Origin: Nocardia vinacea NBRC 16497
Lineage (GTDB): Bacteria; Actinomycetota; Actinomycetes; Mycobacteriales; Mycobacteriaceae
Assembly: GCF_000308835.1 (NCBI RefSeq)
Contig: NZ_BAGN01000409.1
Location: 1-54,660, forward strand
DNA: 54,660 nt
Reading direction: 5' to 3'
Shown: positions 8,559-15,907 of the stretch, piece by piece
Position numbering within the stretch: the stretch's first letter is position 1
Layout of the letters: the number at the start of each line of letters is the position of its first letter
The notes under the pieces: model-generated
What the model saw: only the letters and a program-made list of their open reading frames with translations
What the model was told of the DNA's origin: nothing
The model's database searches: none
Made by a program: the position numbers and the translations under genes

Positions 8559-9702
8559 GTCCGCGCACAGTCTGTCAGAGGATCAATTCGCCCAGCTGGC
8601 ATCGGGGTTCGGCGATGCGGAGACGGTGCGTTGGCTGGTGCAGGCCCAGGCCTCGGTGCAACGTGAATTGTTGGCGGCGGTAGGCAGATTCGGCCCGCAC
8701 GACGATGCGCGCTTCGCCGCCGCCTGGGATGTGCTGGTGGGCTTGGACACATCGGCACCGGACGCGGTGGCCACGGTGCTCACTCATCCCTACACCCGGG
8801 TGTGGGCGACCGCATTACTCGAAAACATCAGTCGCGCAGAGTTCGTCGCCGCGGACGTTTACCACTTGGAGGCGGTGGCGGCGAGCGCCGCGCTGCTGGC
8901 AGGCGCGAAGCTGCGAATGCCGGTGCCCGCGCGCGACGGTGTGGCACCTTTGCCGATGTTCGGTGCGTTGCGGGCCTCGGAGCTGGTATGGATCGATACC
9001 GGCCACGGGGACGACGTCGCACTGGCCGAGCCGGTGCGCAAGCTGACCTATGGCGATTTGACGGTCACGCTGGAGGATACCGATCCCTATCGAGCGCTGC
9101 CTTATCTCGGGAGCGAAATTCACCCGACCGGGCGGTTGAGTGATGTCGAGGCCGAGCGGTGGCAGCAGGCTTTCGTGGGCGCTCTCGGATTCATAGAAGA
9201 GCATCTGCCCGCGTATCTGCCCGGCTTGCGTGCCGGTCTGCGGACAATATTGCCGCTGCGACCGGATGGCCCGACGAACCGGAGCGCCTCGGCCAGACTG
9301 GCATTCGGCGCGGTGGGCATCGCTGCCCGGCACCTGGATCCGCAAGCACTCGCCGAACTGCTGGTGCACGAATTCCAGCACGTCAAGCTCGGCGCGATGA
9401 TGGATGCCTTCGAACTTTACGACCGCGCCGATATCGAACCGCGCTACCACCCACCATGCTTTTCGCATCCGCGCCCGATCGAAGGCCTGCTGCACAGCAC
9501 CTACGCCCACCTCGCCATCACCGATTTCTGGCGAGTCCAGCGCACTGTGACGACTGGAGCGGCAGCCGAGGCCGCCGAGCGGCGCTTCACCGAAGTTCGC
9601 CTGCTCACCGCCGAAGGTATCGCGCTACTGGAGGCCGCCGGATCGCTCACCGCCCTCGGTGACACCATCGTCGAGGCAATGCGAAACAGGATTACCGCCT
9701 AG
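8545..9702 (+). CDS. Stand-alone HExxH-type peptide beta-hydroxylase
   Basis: The protein has 385 residues. Its GTG start lies inside the last codons of the maturase, a 14-bp overlap. It is a clear paralogue of the C-terminal half of the upstream protein: both carry VGRFGP-DD-RF-AAWDVLV, LDTSAP, AVATVL and HPYTRVWATALLE, and both end with the HEFQHVK-GA block (here H275-E276-F-Q-H279). Downstream segments RPIEGLL, TYAH and TDFWRV are shared too. The fold is the alpha-ketoglutarate/iron HExxH peptide hydroxylase type. Its likely substrate is the cross-linked or unmodified precursor at 5948-6100. A free copy beside a fused copy suggests two hydroxylations or division of labour (binding versus catalysis). 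The next gene begins 146 bp later, so it probably ends the RiPP operon. Confidence 0.82.
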   Translation: MPSIESAHSLSEDQFAQLASGFGDAETVRWLVQAQASVQRELLAAVGRFGPHDDARFAAAWDVLVGLDTSAPDAVATVLTHPYTRVWATALLENISRAEFVAADVYHLEAVAASAALLAGAKLRMPVPARDGVAPLPMFGALRASELVWIDTGHGDDVALAEPVRKLTYGDLTVTLEDTDPYRALPYLGSEIHPTGRLSDVEAERWQQAFVGALGFIEEHLPAYLPGLRAGLRTILPLRPDGPTNRSASARLAFGAVGIAARHLDPQALAELLVHEFQHVKLGAMMDAFELYDRADIEPRYHPPCFSHPRPIEGLLHSTYAHLAITDFWRVQRTVTTGAAAEAAERRFTEVRLLTAEGIALLEAAGSLTALGDTIVEAMRNRITA

Positions 9703-9848
9703 CGTCGGGTGCCGCCACGCGCATCGTGATCGTCTGACCAGCCTATCGGCGGTCAGGGGTGGGTGTAATTCGCATTCGGGGTGCGGCGGGGTGTATAGGG
9801 TGCTTAGGCTCACGGGGCTTATACGTTCGAATGCCTGGAGTTTTCTCG
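9703..9848. promoter_or_regulatory. Intergenic region after the RiPP operon, with a weak hairpin
   Basis: These 146 bp hold a small inverted repeat, CTGACC (9734-9739) with GGTCAG (9751-9756), which could be a weak terminator for the RiPP operon but has no T-tract. The promoter of the P450 gene should also be here. I see no other structure. Confidence 0.3.
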
Positions 9849-11090
9849 ATGTCGATGCCGTCTTCGGCACACAGCCGTGCACCGTTTACTTCGCCGATCG
9901 ATACGGATGGGCCGCGGGTGGCGTTGTACACGCCGGAGTTCGCGGCGGATCCGCATCGGGCGTATCGGGATATGCGTGCGCGGTACGGGGCGTTGGTGCC
10001 GGTGGATCTGGCGCCGGGGGTGCCGGCCACATTGGTGGTCGGCTATTACTCGGCCTTGCGGATCATGAATGATCCGGATCATTTTCCGGCCGATCCGCGC
10101 ACCTGGCAGCAGAGTGTGGCCGCCGACTGCCCGGTGCTGCCGATGATGCAGTGGCGACCGAATGCCTTGCGCAATGCCGGTGAAGCGCATGCCAGGTACC
10201 GGCAGACCAATGTCGCGGGCCTGGAGAAGGTCGATCAGTACGACTTGCACGATACGGTGGCGAAACTCGCTGTTCCGCTGATCAATTCGTTCTGTGGCGA
10301 CGGGTCGGCCGATCTGGTGCGCCAGTACGCGTTTCCGCTCGCCTTCACGGTGCTCAACGCCATGCTCGGATGCCCGGACGATATCGCGCAGCAGGCCGCG
10401 ACCGGTATGGCCGCGATCTTCGAGGGCATCGATGCCGAGCACGGCAATCAGTTGCTCGTCGGGGCGATGCTGGAATTGACCAAGCTCAAACGCGTCCAGC
10501 CCGGCGACGACATCACCACCCGGATGCTGCGGCATCCGGCGGCGCTGAGCGATACCGAGATGGTGCACCAGTTGGGCACGCTGTACGGCGCGGGAATCGA
10601 ACCGCAGCAGAATCTGATCGTCAATGCTCTGATGCTGATCCTCACCGACGAGCGGTTCGGCGGCAGCGTGCTCGGCGGGAGCCTGTCGACCAGGGACGCG
10701 CTCGACGAAGTGTTGTTCAACAATCCGCCGATGGCGAACTTCTGCATCACCTTTCCGCGCCAGCCGATCCTGATCGACGATGTCTGGCTACCCGCCCACC
10801 AGCCGGTCGTCATCAGCATCGCCGCCTGCAATACCGATCCGGCGATCGTCGCGAATCAGTTCGCGGGCAATCGCTCCCATCTGGCCTGGGGTGCCGGACC
10901 ACACGTGTGCCCGGCGAATTCGATGGCCTACCTGATCGCCCAGGACGCCATCGACCAACTACTCGACGCACTGCCCGAGATCCGCCTCGCGGTGCCGCCC
11001 GATCAGCTGACCTGGCGGCCGGGACCGTTCCACCGGGCACTCACTGCACTCCCGATCGAGTTCCCGCCGTCCCCGCCGCTGCGGTCCTAG
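9849..11090 (+). CDS. Cytochrome P450 lacking the ExxR arginine (CYP157-like)
   Basis: The protein has 413 residues from the ATG at 9849, where GGAG lies 8 nt upstream; an ATG at 9831 is the alternative but has no site. The haem loop is WGAGPHVCPA with C354 as thiolate ligand. Two core P450 features are missing. The K-helix reads E287-V-L-F290, so Phe stands where ExxR needs Arg. The I-helix reads AGIEPQ, so Pro252 stands where the proton-relay Thr is expected. Loss of ExxR is known in the actinobacterial CYP157 family, which this resembles in length and in the NPPMANF region. The substrate is unknown. It may belong with the LLM oxidoreductase and thioesterase that follow, as the left flank of the lipid cluster, or be an independent gene. 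Confidence 0.85.
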   Translation: MSMPSSAHSRAPFTSPIDTDGPRVALYTPEFAADPHRAYRDMRARYGALVPVDLAPGVPATLVVGYYSALRIMNDPDHFPADPRTWQQSVAADCPVLPMMQWRPNALRNAGEAHARYRQTNVAGLEKVDQYDLHDTVAKLAVPLINSFCGDGSADLVRQYAFPLAFTVLNAMLGCPDDIAQQAATGMAAIFEGIDAEHGNQLLVGAMLELTKLKRVQPGDDITTRMLRHPAALSDTEMVHQLGTLYGAGIEPQQNLIVNALMLILTDERFGGSVLGGSLSTRDALDEVLFNNPPMANFCITFPRQPILIDDVWLPAHQPVVISIAACNTDPAIVANQFAGNRSHLAWGAGPHVCPANSMAYLIAQDAIDQLLDALPEIRLAVPPDQLTWRPGPFHRALTALPIEFPPSPPLRS

Positions 11091-11138
11091 GAGCGGCCGT
11101 GCCTCCCCGGCGCGTCCCCGACGTGCCACGCTCGCCGT

Positions 11139-12005
11139 ATGCGACTGAGTATCTCCCTTGCCGACTTCACCTGGCCGGATTCACCGGGTGCGATCGGCCC
11201 GCGAGTCGACCGGATCGTGCGCGCCGCCGATCAGTCCGGGCTCGACTCGGTATTCGTCATGGATCACCTGTTTCAGATCGGTTCGAACGGCCCGGCGGAA
11301 CACGACATGCTCGAGGCCTACGCAGCGCTGGGGTACATCGCGGCGCGGACCGAGCGGATTCGGTTCGGCGCTTTGGTCACCGCCGTCAGCTATCGGGATC
11401 CCGGTCTGTTGGTCAAGAGCGTCACGACCCTCGATGTGCTCTCCGGTGGCCGCGCTTGGCTCGGCATCGGCGCGGCCTGGAATGCCGATGAAGCCGCCGG
11501 TCTCGGCCTGTTCTTCCCACCGACCTCCGAGCGATACGAGCGCCTGGAGGAAACCCTGCGGATCGCGAAGCAGATGTGGGCGGGCTCCGAAAAGCCTTTC
11601 CACGGACAGCATTACACCCTCGAACGCCCAATCAACGTCCCCAACGCGCTGACCCGCCCGCACCCGCCCATCATGATCGGCGGCCAAGGCGAACGGAAGA
11701 CCTTGCGCCTGGTCGCGCAATACGCGGACGCCTGCAATCTCTTCGGCGAATCCGTCGAGACCGTCGCGGCCAAACTCGAAGTCCTGCACGGACATTGCGA
11801 AGCCGTCGGACGACCTTACGAGGACATCGAAAAGACCATGGTCGCATACTGGTATCCGGATAAATCGCTTGCGGAGCAGGCGGATTCATTCGCCCGCTTC
11901 GCCGAGGTCGGCATCCAACACGTGGTACTGGGCCGCCCCGGCCCGTTCGTGGACGCGGACTTCGAGCAGATCGCCGAGTTGGTGCGCGCGGTCGCCGACC
12001 TCTGA
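11139..12005 (+). CDS. LLM-class F420-dependent oxidoreductase
   Basis: This 288-residue TIM-barrel protein belongs to the luciferase-like monooxygenase class. Typical elements are an N-terminal beta strand (LSISLADFTW), GLDSVFVMDHLFQIG, RTERIRFGALVTAVSYRDP, VTTLDVLSGGRAWLGIGAAW and a C-terminal VGIQHVVLGRPGPF. Mycobacterial and nocardial members of this subgroup usually use deazaflavin F420 for hydride transfer; an FMN form cannot be excluded. No ribosome-binding site is clear before the ATG at 11139. It sits 48 bp after the P450 gene in the same direction and may be cotranscribed with it. The substrate is unknown; a reductive or oxidative tailoring step on an acyl or carbonyl compound is possible. 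Confidence 0.82.
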   Translation: MRLSISLADFTWPDSPGAIGPRVDRIVRAADQSGLDSVFVMDHLFQIGSNGPAEHDMLEAYAALGYIAARTERIRFGALVTAVSYRDPGLLVKSVTTLDVLSGGRAWLGIGAAWNADEAAGLGLFFPPTSERYERLEETLRIAKQMWAGSEKPFHGQHYTLERPINVPNALTRPHPPIMIGGQGERKTLRLVAQYADACNLFGESVETVAAKLEVLHGHCEAVGRPYEDIEKTMVAYWYPDKSLAEQADSFARFAEVGIQHVVLGRPGPFVDADFEQIAELVRAVADL

Positions 12006-12111
12006 TTTCGATCAGCCGATCGAAGGTGGATATGCAGTGGGTTGTGGCCAGGTGGAATTCACCGGGCGCTGGTCGAATGGGCTGGCATTGTTCGCCAGGG
12101 AGGAAGAGGCC

Positions 12112-12579
12112 ATGACCAGCATCGATACTCACAGCAATGGGACCGTCGCCACCCGTGTCGAGGAATTGACGGCGGTATTCGAGCGGGGGCTGCAGGAGAA
12201 TCTGGGGGTCGGCGCGTCGCTGGGGATTCGGCTGGAGACGGCGGGGGACGGGTACACGCGGTACTACCTGGACCCCAATCCTGCCACCATCAACGCCATG
12301 TTCACGGTGCACGGCGGGGTGATCGCGACGCTCATGGATACCGCGATGGGGAGTGCGGTATTCACGAAACTCGGTGACGGCGTGGCCTATACGACGCTGG
12401 AGTTGAAGGTGAATTTCATCCGGTCGGTGACGTTGGACGGATCGCGACTCACCTGTGAGGCCAATGCGATTCACGTCGGGCGACGCACCGCGACGGCGGA
12501 GGGGCGGATCGTGGACGCGAACGGCAAGTTGATCGCACATGGTTCGACCACGATTCTGGTGCTGAATCCGGAGCAGTGA
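12112..12579 (+). CDS. PaaI-type hot-dog acyl thioesterase
   Basis: This 155-residue protein starts at the ATG at 12112, after GGAGGAAGAGG. The hot-dog fold is shown by a central MFTVHGGVIATLMDTAMGSA helix region, where the VHGG and D match the active site of PaaI thioesterases. Strands VAYTTLELKVNFIRSV and a conserved TATAEGRIVDANGKLIAHGS end follow. It would hydrolyse acyl-CoA or acyl-ACP thioesters in the cytosol. It is the last plus-strand gene before a strong bidirectional terminator. It could release or proof-read acyl intermediates for the adjacent lipid cluster, though general acyl-CoA housekeeping is equally possible. Confidence 0.85.
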   Translation: MTSIDTHSNGTVATRVEELTAVFERGLQENLGVGASLGIRLETAGDGYTRYYLDPNPATINAMFTVHGGVIATLMDTAMGSAVFTKLGDGVAYTTLELKVNFIRSVTLDGSRLTCEANAIHVGRRTATAEGRIVDANGKLIAHGSTTILVLNPEQ

Positions 12580-12582
12580 AAT

Positions 12583-12622
12583 AAATAGCCCTGCCGCCGA
12601 GGATTTGGCGGCAGGGCTATTT
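12583..12622. terminator. Bidirectional intrinsic terminator
   Basis: A perfect 16-bp stem, AAATAGCCCTGCCGCC at 12583-12598 paired with 12607-12622, encloses an 8-nt loop. The A/T-rich outer ends give a T-run on both strands. It lies between the convergent thioesterase (ends 12579) and desaturase (ends 12625) genes and can stop both transcripts. Confidence 0.93.
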
Positions 12623-12624
12623 GT

Positions 12625-13467
12625 TCAGGCCAGCGTGTTGCACTCGCCGATGAAGCGAACCAGTTCGTCGAGCCGGTCGGATCTGGCATCCACCGTCCGG
12701 TCGATTACCTTCACCAGATGCTCATAGGCCTCGGTGTGGTCGTAGGAGGCCACATCGGCGATCTTCAGCGCCCACCGCCAATAACCGCGCATGGTATCGG
12801 ACAGTGGCATACGGAAATTGGCGATCACATCGCGGATCGGTTCCACTGTCGCATCGCCCTGCACCCGCAGATACCGCCCGACCACATCGGCCATGAAGCT
12901 GAAATGCCTTGCCTCATCGCGAGATAACCGGCCGAGCACCGACGCGAGAATCGGTTCGTCGACCGCATCGCGCAGGTGCTGGTAGTACATCTGGGTCGCC
13001 TTCTCCTGCACGAGCGCGTAGGCGAAGAACTGCACCGGATGGTCGTAGGGCAGATCGAAGGGCTTCTGGCCCTCGACCGCCAATTCCGCACGGAGAGAAC
13101 CACGCTCGGCGATTCCGGCGGCCTCCTGGTAGCGCGCGAGAGCGCGGGCGTGGGTGTCCTCCTCCAGCGCCCACCGCACGGTGAAGTGGTAGAGCTCGCG
13201 GTTGTGGATGAAGGTGGTCCGGTCCACCGTGTCGTCCACCGGGAAATGCCGGTGGTACACATCGAAATAGCCGGGCAGATGGTCCTCGATGAGGGTGACG
13301 AACTGCACCGCCGAACGCTGCCCCTCGGTGAGCCGGTCCGCATCGGCGAGCGACCAATCGAAGGCGGTCTCCACATTCCAGGCGCGCGTGGCAGGGGATG
13401 CGGCGAGGAAGCCGTCCACCGCGGCCGCTACCTCGTCGACCGGAATCAGAGCCGATTCCATATTCAT
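12625..13467 (-). CDS. Soluble diiron acyl-ACP desaturase-like protein
   Basis: This 280-residue ferritin-like four-helix protein carries the acyl-ACP desaturase ligand set: E61 (in IEDHLPGYF), E103xxH106 (WALEEDTH), E155 (QEKAT, with the usual QE-AT context) and E185xxH188 (SRDEARH). In this family the diiron centre activates O2 to insert a double bond in an acyl chain tethered to ACP. A good AGGAGA site supports the ATG at 13467. It ends the minus-strand operon that also encodes a free ACP, an acyl-AMP ligase and a second diiron protein, so its substrate is probably the acyl chain on that ACP. Other diiron outcomes (hydroxylation, acetylenic bond, N-oxygenation) cannot be separated by sequence alone. 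Confidence 0.82.
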   Translation of the reverse strand: MNMESALIPVDEVAAAVDGFLAASPATRAWNVETAFDWSLADADRLTEGQRSAVQFVTLIEDHLPGYFDVYHRHFPVDDTVDRTTFIHNRELYHFTVRWALEEDTHARALARYQEAAGIAERGSLRAELAVEGQKPFDLPYDHPVQFFAYALVQEKATQMYYQHLRDAVDEPILASVLGRLSRDEARHFSFMADVVGRYLRVQGDATVEPIRDVIANFRMPLSDTMRGYWRWALKIADVASYDHTEAYEHLVKVIDRTVDARSDRLDELVRFIGECNTLA

Positions 13468-13476
13468 CTGTGTCTC

Positions 13477-14310
13477 CTACCGGGCATTGCGACAGGTCAG
13501 CGCGTAATGCTTGGTCGTATAACCCCATCCGGCATTGGCGATCTCCAGGTAGTGCCGCAGCTTCGCGGCCAGGCCCGGACCGTGCGCGTCGATGCGCTCG
13601 GCGGCCGCGTCGACATTGGCGATCCAGTCATCGATGGTGCGGCGATAGTGCTCGGTGAGGTCGTCCACCGCGATGATCGAGAACCCGGCGTCCTCGGCGG
13701 CGGTCACCAGCTCCGACAGCGGGCGCAGGTCACCCCAGCCGAAAATGTCCTCGCGAACGAATTCGGTGCCGACACGGGTATCGAAGGCATTGCGGGCGGA
13801 GGCATTTCGGAAACAGCTTTCCGAGACATAGAGCGCGCCGCCACGCCGCAGCACCGATCGTGCGCGCCGGAACACCGCGCCGAGGTCGGGCATGTGCACG
13901 ATCGAGCCGAGCAGGGACACCGCGTCGAAGCTGCGAACCGGCAGGTCGAGCTCTTCGAAGTGTCCGACCCTGGTGTGCACCCGTTCGGTGACACCACGCG
14001 CGACGGCCTGTTCGGCGATGTACTCGTGCTGGCGCGGTGCCGGGCTGACTCCCATTGTGTCGCAACCGAATTCCTCGGCCATGAACAGGATCAGCGCACC
14101 CCAGCCGCAGCCGACATCGAGCAGTCGCTCCCCGCCGCGCACTCCGAGCCGATCGGCGACGAAGCGCAGCTTCTGCCGCTGCGCCTGCTCCAGAGTGTCG
14201 GTCGGCGAGTTGTACAGCGCCGAGCTGTATTTGCGCAGTGGGTCCAGGAACTGGCCGAAGATATCCGGATCCAGGTCGTAGTGCTGGTTGGTATCGGCGG
14301 TGACAGTCAT
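13477..14310 (-). CDS. Cyclopropane-synthase-like SAM methyltransferase
   Basis: The protein has 277 residues; the start at 14310 is set by the ATGA overlap with the ACP gene. The class I SAM-binding motif LLDVGCGWG spans about residues 63-71. The preceding region (YDLDPDIFGQFLDP, YSSALY) is the signature of the cyclopropane fatty acid/mycolic acid methyltransferase family, and a C-terminal helical region matches as well. Family members add a methyl or methylene to a cis double bond of an acyl chain, usually on a phospholipid or on an ACP-like carrier. Here the gene follows the ACP directly and sits beside two desaturase-like genes. A plausible order is desaturation followed by methylation or cyclopropanation on the dedicated ACP. 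An O- or C-methyl transfer to another position remains possible. Confidence 0.82.
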   Translation of the reverse strand: MTVTADTNQHYDLDPDIFGQFLDPLRKYSSALYNSPTDTLEQAQRQKLRFVADRLGVRGGERLLDVGCGWGALILFMAEEFGCDTMGVSPAPRQHEYIAEQAVARGVTERVHTRVGHFEELDLPVRSFDAVSLLGSIVHMPDLGAVFRRARSVLRRGGALYVSESCFRNASARNAFDTRVGTEFVREDIFGWGDLRPLSELVTAAEDAGFSIIAVDDLTEHYRRTIDDWIANVDAAAERIDAHGPGLAAKLRHYLEIANAGWGYTTKHYALTCRNAR

Positions 14311-14567
14311 GCCGCCGCCTCGTGCAGGGCCCGATCGACGACTTCGACGACATCCGCGAGCGTGGCGAGACCGAAGACGTCCTGGTCCTCCAGCTCGATG
14401 TCGTAGGTGCGTTCGATCTTGGCCACCATGCGCAGCACGCGCACCGAATCGACGCCCGCCATACCGCGCAGGTCGACGTCGGGCCGTAGCTCGGCCTCGG
14501 CGATGCCGGTCTCGGCGGCGGCGATATCGGTGACGGTGCGCAGGATGTCGTCGGCGGTGTGGGTCAT
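14307..14567 (-). CDS. Discrete acyl carrier protein
   Basis: This 86-residue protein begins at the ATG at 14567. The phosphopantetheine attachment motif is GVDS, with Ser41 as the attachment residue and SVRVLRMVAKIE as helix II. Helix III is short (YDIELEDQDVFGLATLADVV). It overlaps the methyltransferase gene at one end (ATGA) and the thioesterase gene at the other (14564-14567), so the three are tightly coupled. A stand-alone ACP beside an acyl-AMP ligase and ACP desaturases indicates a dedicated carrier on which a fatty acyl chain is loaded and modified. No phosphopantetheinyl transferase gene lies in the window, so activation must use one encoded elsewhere. Confidence 0.9.
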   Translation of the reverse strand: MTHTADDILRTVTDIAAAETGIAEAELRPDVDLRGMAGVDSVRVLRMVAKIERTYDIELEDQDVFGLATLADVVEVVDRALHEAAA

Positions 14568-15091
14568 TGCTGAACTCCATTCGAAGAGAGGGCATTCGCG
14601 GTGGTCAGTGCGTGCGAGAGCAGAGCGACCTCGTCGTCGCGGAGGGTTAGTTGATGGCGGACCGCATCGAGTTCGAACGGCTGATAGGCCGCGCTCGAGG
14701 TGGCGCAGACGGTGCCGTCGGCGTCCAGGATTTCGGCCGATGCCTGAATCGGGTGCTGTTTCTCGGATAGCGTTGCCACACAGTGGTATTCGCAATCGAT
14801 CAGCAGCGGGGAAATGAATCGGGTGCGCTGTGAGACCGTGAATGCGGGATGGTGGCGTGCCAGCACGATGAGATTGCCCATTACCTCATCGCAGATCACC
14901 CCGATCAGCCCGCCGTGCACCACCCCCGGATAGGACTCGAAGCTGCGTCCGAGCCGGAACCGGGCCTGCAGGCCGTCCGGATGCGGTTCGAACTCGAGTC
15001 GCAGCCCGGACGCGTTGTGCGGGGAGCAGCCGAAGCAGTGGTAGTCCGGAATCACCGACCACGGCACCTGAACCGAGCTGTGTCGTTCCAT
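14564..15091 (-). CDS. Hot-dog fold thioesterase
   Basis: This 175-residue hot-dog protein has the PaaI/FcoT-like active-site helix PGVVHGGLIGVICDEVMG, whose VHGG and D/E residues serve acyl-thioester hydrolysis. An N-terminal CFGCSPHN segment is common in this subgroup ('HCFGC-p-NP-G' type). It overlaps the ACP gene by four bases. Its place between the ACP and a diiron enzyme suggests it releases the modified acyl chain, or removes stalled chains, from the discrete ACP. In polyyne-type clusters a thioesterase occupies the same slot beside ligase, desaturases and ACP. That comparison is by gene content only. Confidence 0.85.
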   Translation of the reverse strand: MERHSSVQVPWSVIPDYHCFGCSPHNASGLRLEFEPHPDGLQARFRLGRSFESYPGVVHGGLIGVICDEVMGNLIVLARHHPAFTVSQRTRFISPLLIDCEYHCVATLSEKQHPIQASAEILDADGTVCATSSAAYQPFELDAVRHQLTLRDDEVALLSHALTTANALSSNGVQQ

Positions 15092-15094
15092 GAG

Positions 15095-15883
15095 CTAGGC
15101 GATCGCGTCAGCGAGGGCGCGGCGGACCTTCGCATTGGAGGACAGGTCGAGGCCGGTCATATTGGCGAAGGTGCGACGCACCTTGTCGTGCAGCACATCG
15201 AGTTCGCCCTCGGCGGCGACCTGCTCGAGGAACAGATCGAATCCGGTGTCGATGGTCTCGTGGTCGCCGAGTTCGCTGATACCCGCCTTGAAGGTGCTCA
15301 CCGGATGCTTGATCTTGGCCTCGGAGCTGTAGACGTACAGGGTCTCCAGCACCGAGGGCAGCTCCTCGGGCCGCTGCTCCAGCCGCTTCGTCGCGTAGTG
15401 GATGAATTCGCGGGCATGTCCGGCCTCATCGCGACTCGCATCGAGCAGCAGGCCCTTCAGCACCGGCTCCTGCACCCAGCTCGCCACGGCGCGGTAGATG
15501 TGGTTCACCGTGAGTTCGGAGATGATATTGGTGGCCAGGGTGGCCGAGGGCGTGGTGCCGGGCGCATACGGCTCGCGCATGGAGTCGACGGCCTTCTCGT
15601 CCACGCTCTCGCCGACCGCGCCGAGCCAGGAGCGAAATGCGTAGTGGTGCTGCACTTCCTGGTAGCCCCACACCACGGCGAAGGTGGAGAAATCGTAGTC
15701 GTCGACGAATTCGTTCATGAAGCCGTGTACCGCGGCGATGACATTGGATTCGCCCATCGTCGCGCTCTTGGCCAGGGTCACGTATTCGGGGCGGACAAGT
15801 GCGCGGTCGACGGCGTCGAGGTCCAGATCGGTCAGCCGCCAATGCAGGCGCTCGTAGTGACGGAAGACTTCATAGCTGTGCAC
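15095..15883 (-). CDS. Second ferritin-like diiron oxygenase/desaturase
   Basis: The 262-residue protein keeps a complete diiron ligand pattern: E45 (TMGESN), E76xxH79 (WGYQEVQHH), E123 (SELTVN) and E153xxH156 (SRDEAGH). The spacing fits the acyl-ACP desaturase/ferritin-like superfamily, but the protein is clearly different from the 12625 protein and is not a recent duplicate. It probably acts on an acyl-ACP in the cytosol with electrons from a ferredoxin. The reaction may be a second desaturation, oxidation of an alkene to an alkyne, or a hydroxylation. It follows the ligase gene by 24 bp and precedes the thioesterase by 3 bp, so it is inside the operon. Two diiron enzymes with one ACP is the most informative feature of this operon. 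Confidence 0.78.
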   Translation of the reverse strand: MHSYEVFRHYERLHWRLTDLDLDAVDRALVRPEYVTLAKSATMGESNVIAAVHGFMNEFVDDYDFSTFAVVWGYQEVQHHYAFRSWLGAVGESVDEKAVDSMREPYAPGTTPSATLATNIISELTVNHIYRAVASWVQEPVLKGLLLDASRDEAGHAREFIHYATKRLEQRPEELPSVLETLYVYSSEAKIKHPVSTFKAGISELGDHETIDTGFDLFLEQVAAEGELDVLHDKVRRTFANMTGLDLSSNAKVRRALADAIA

Positions 15884-15907
15884 AGGAGGCTCCAGTTCGG
15901 TCGAAGG

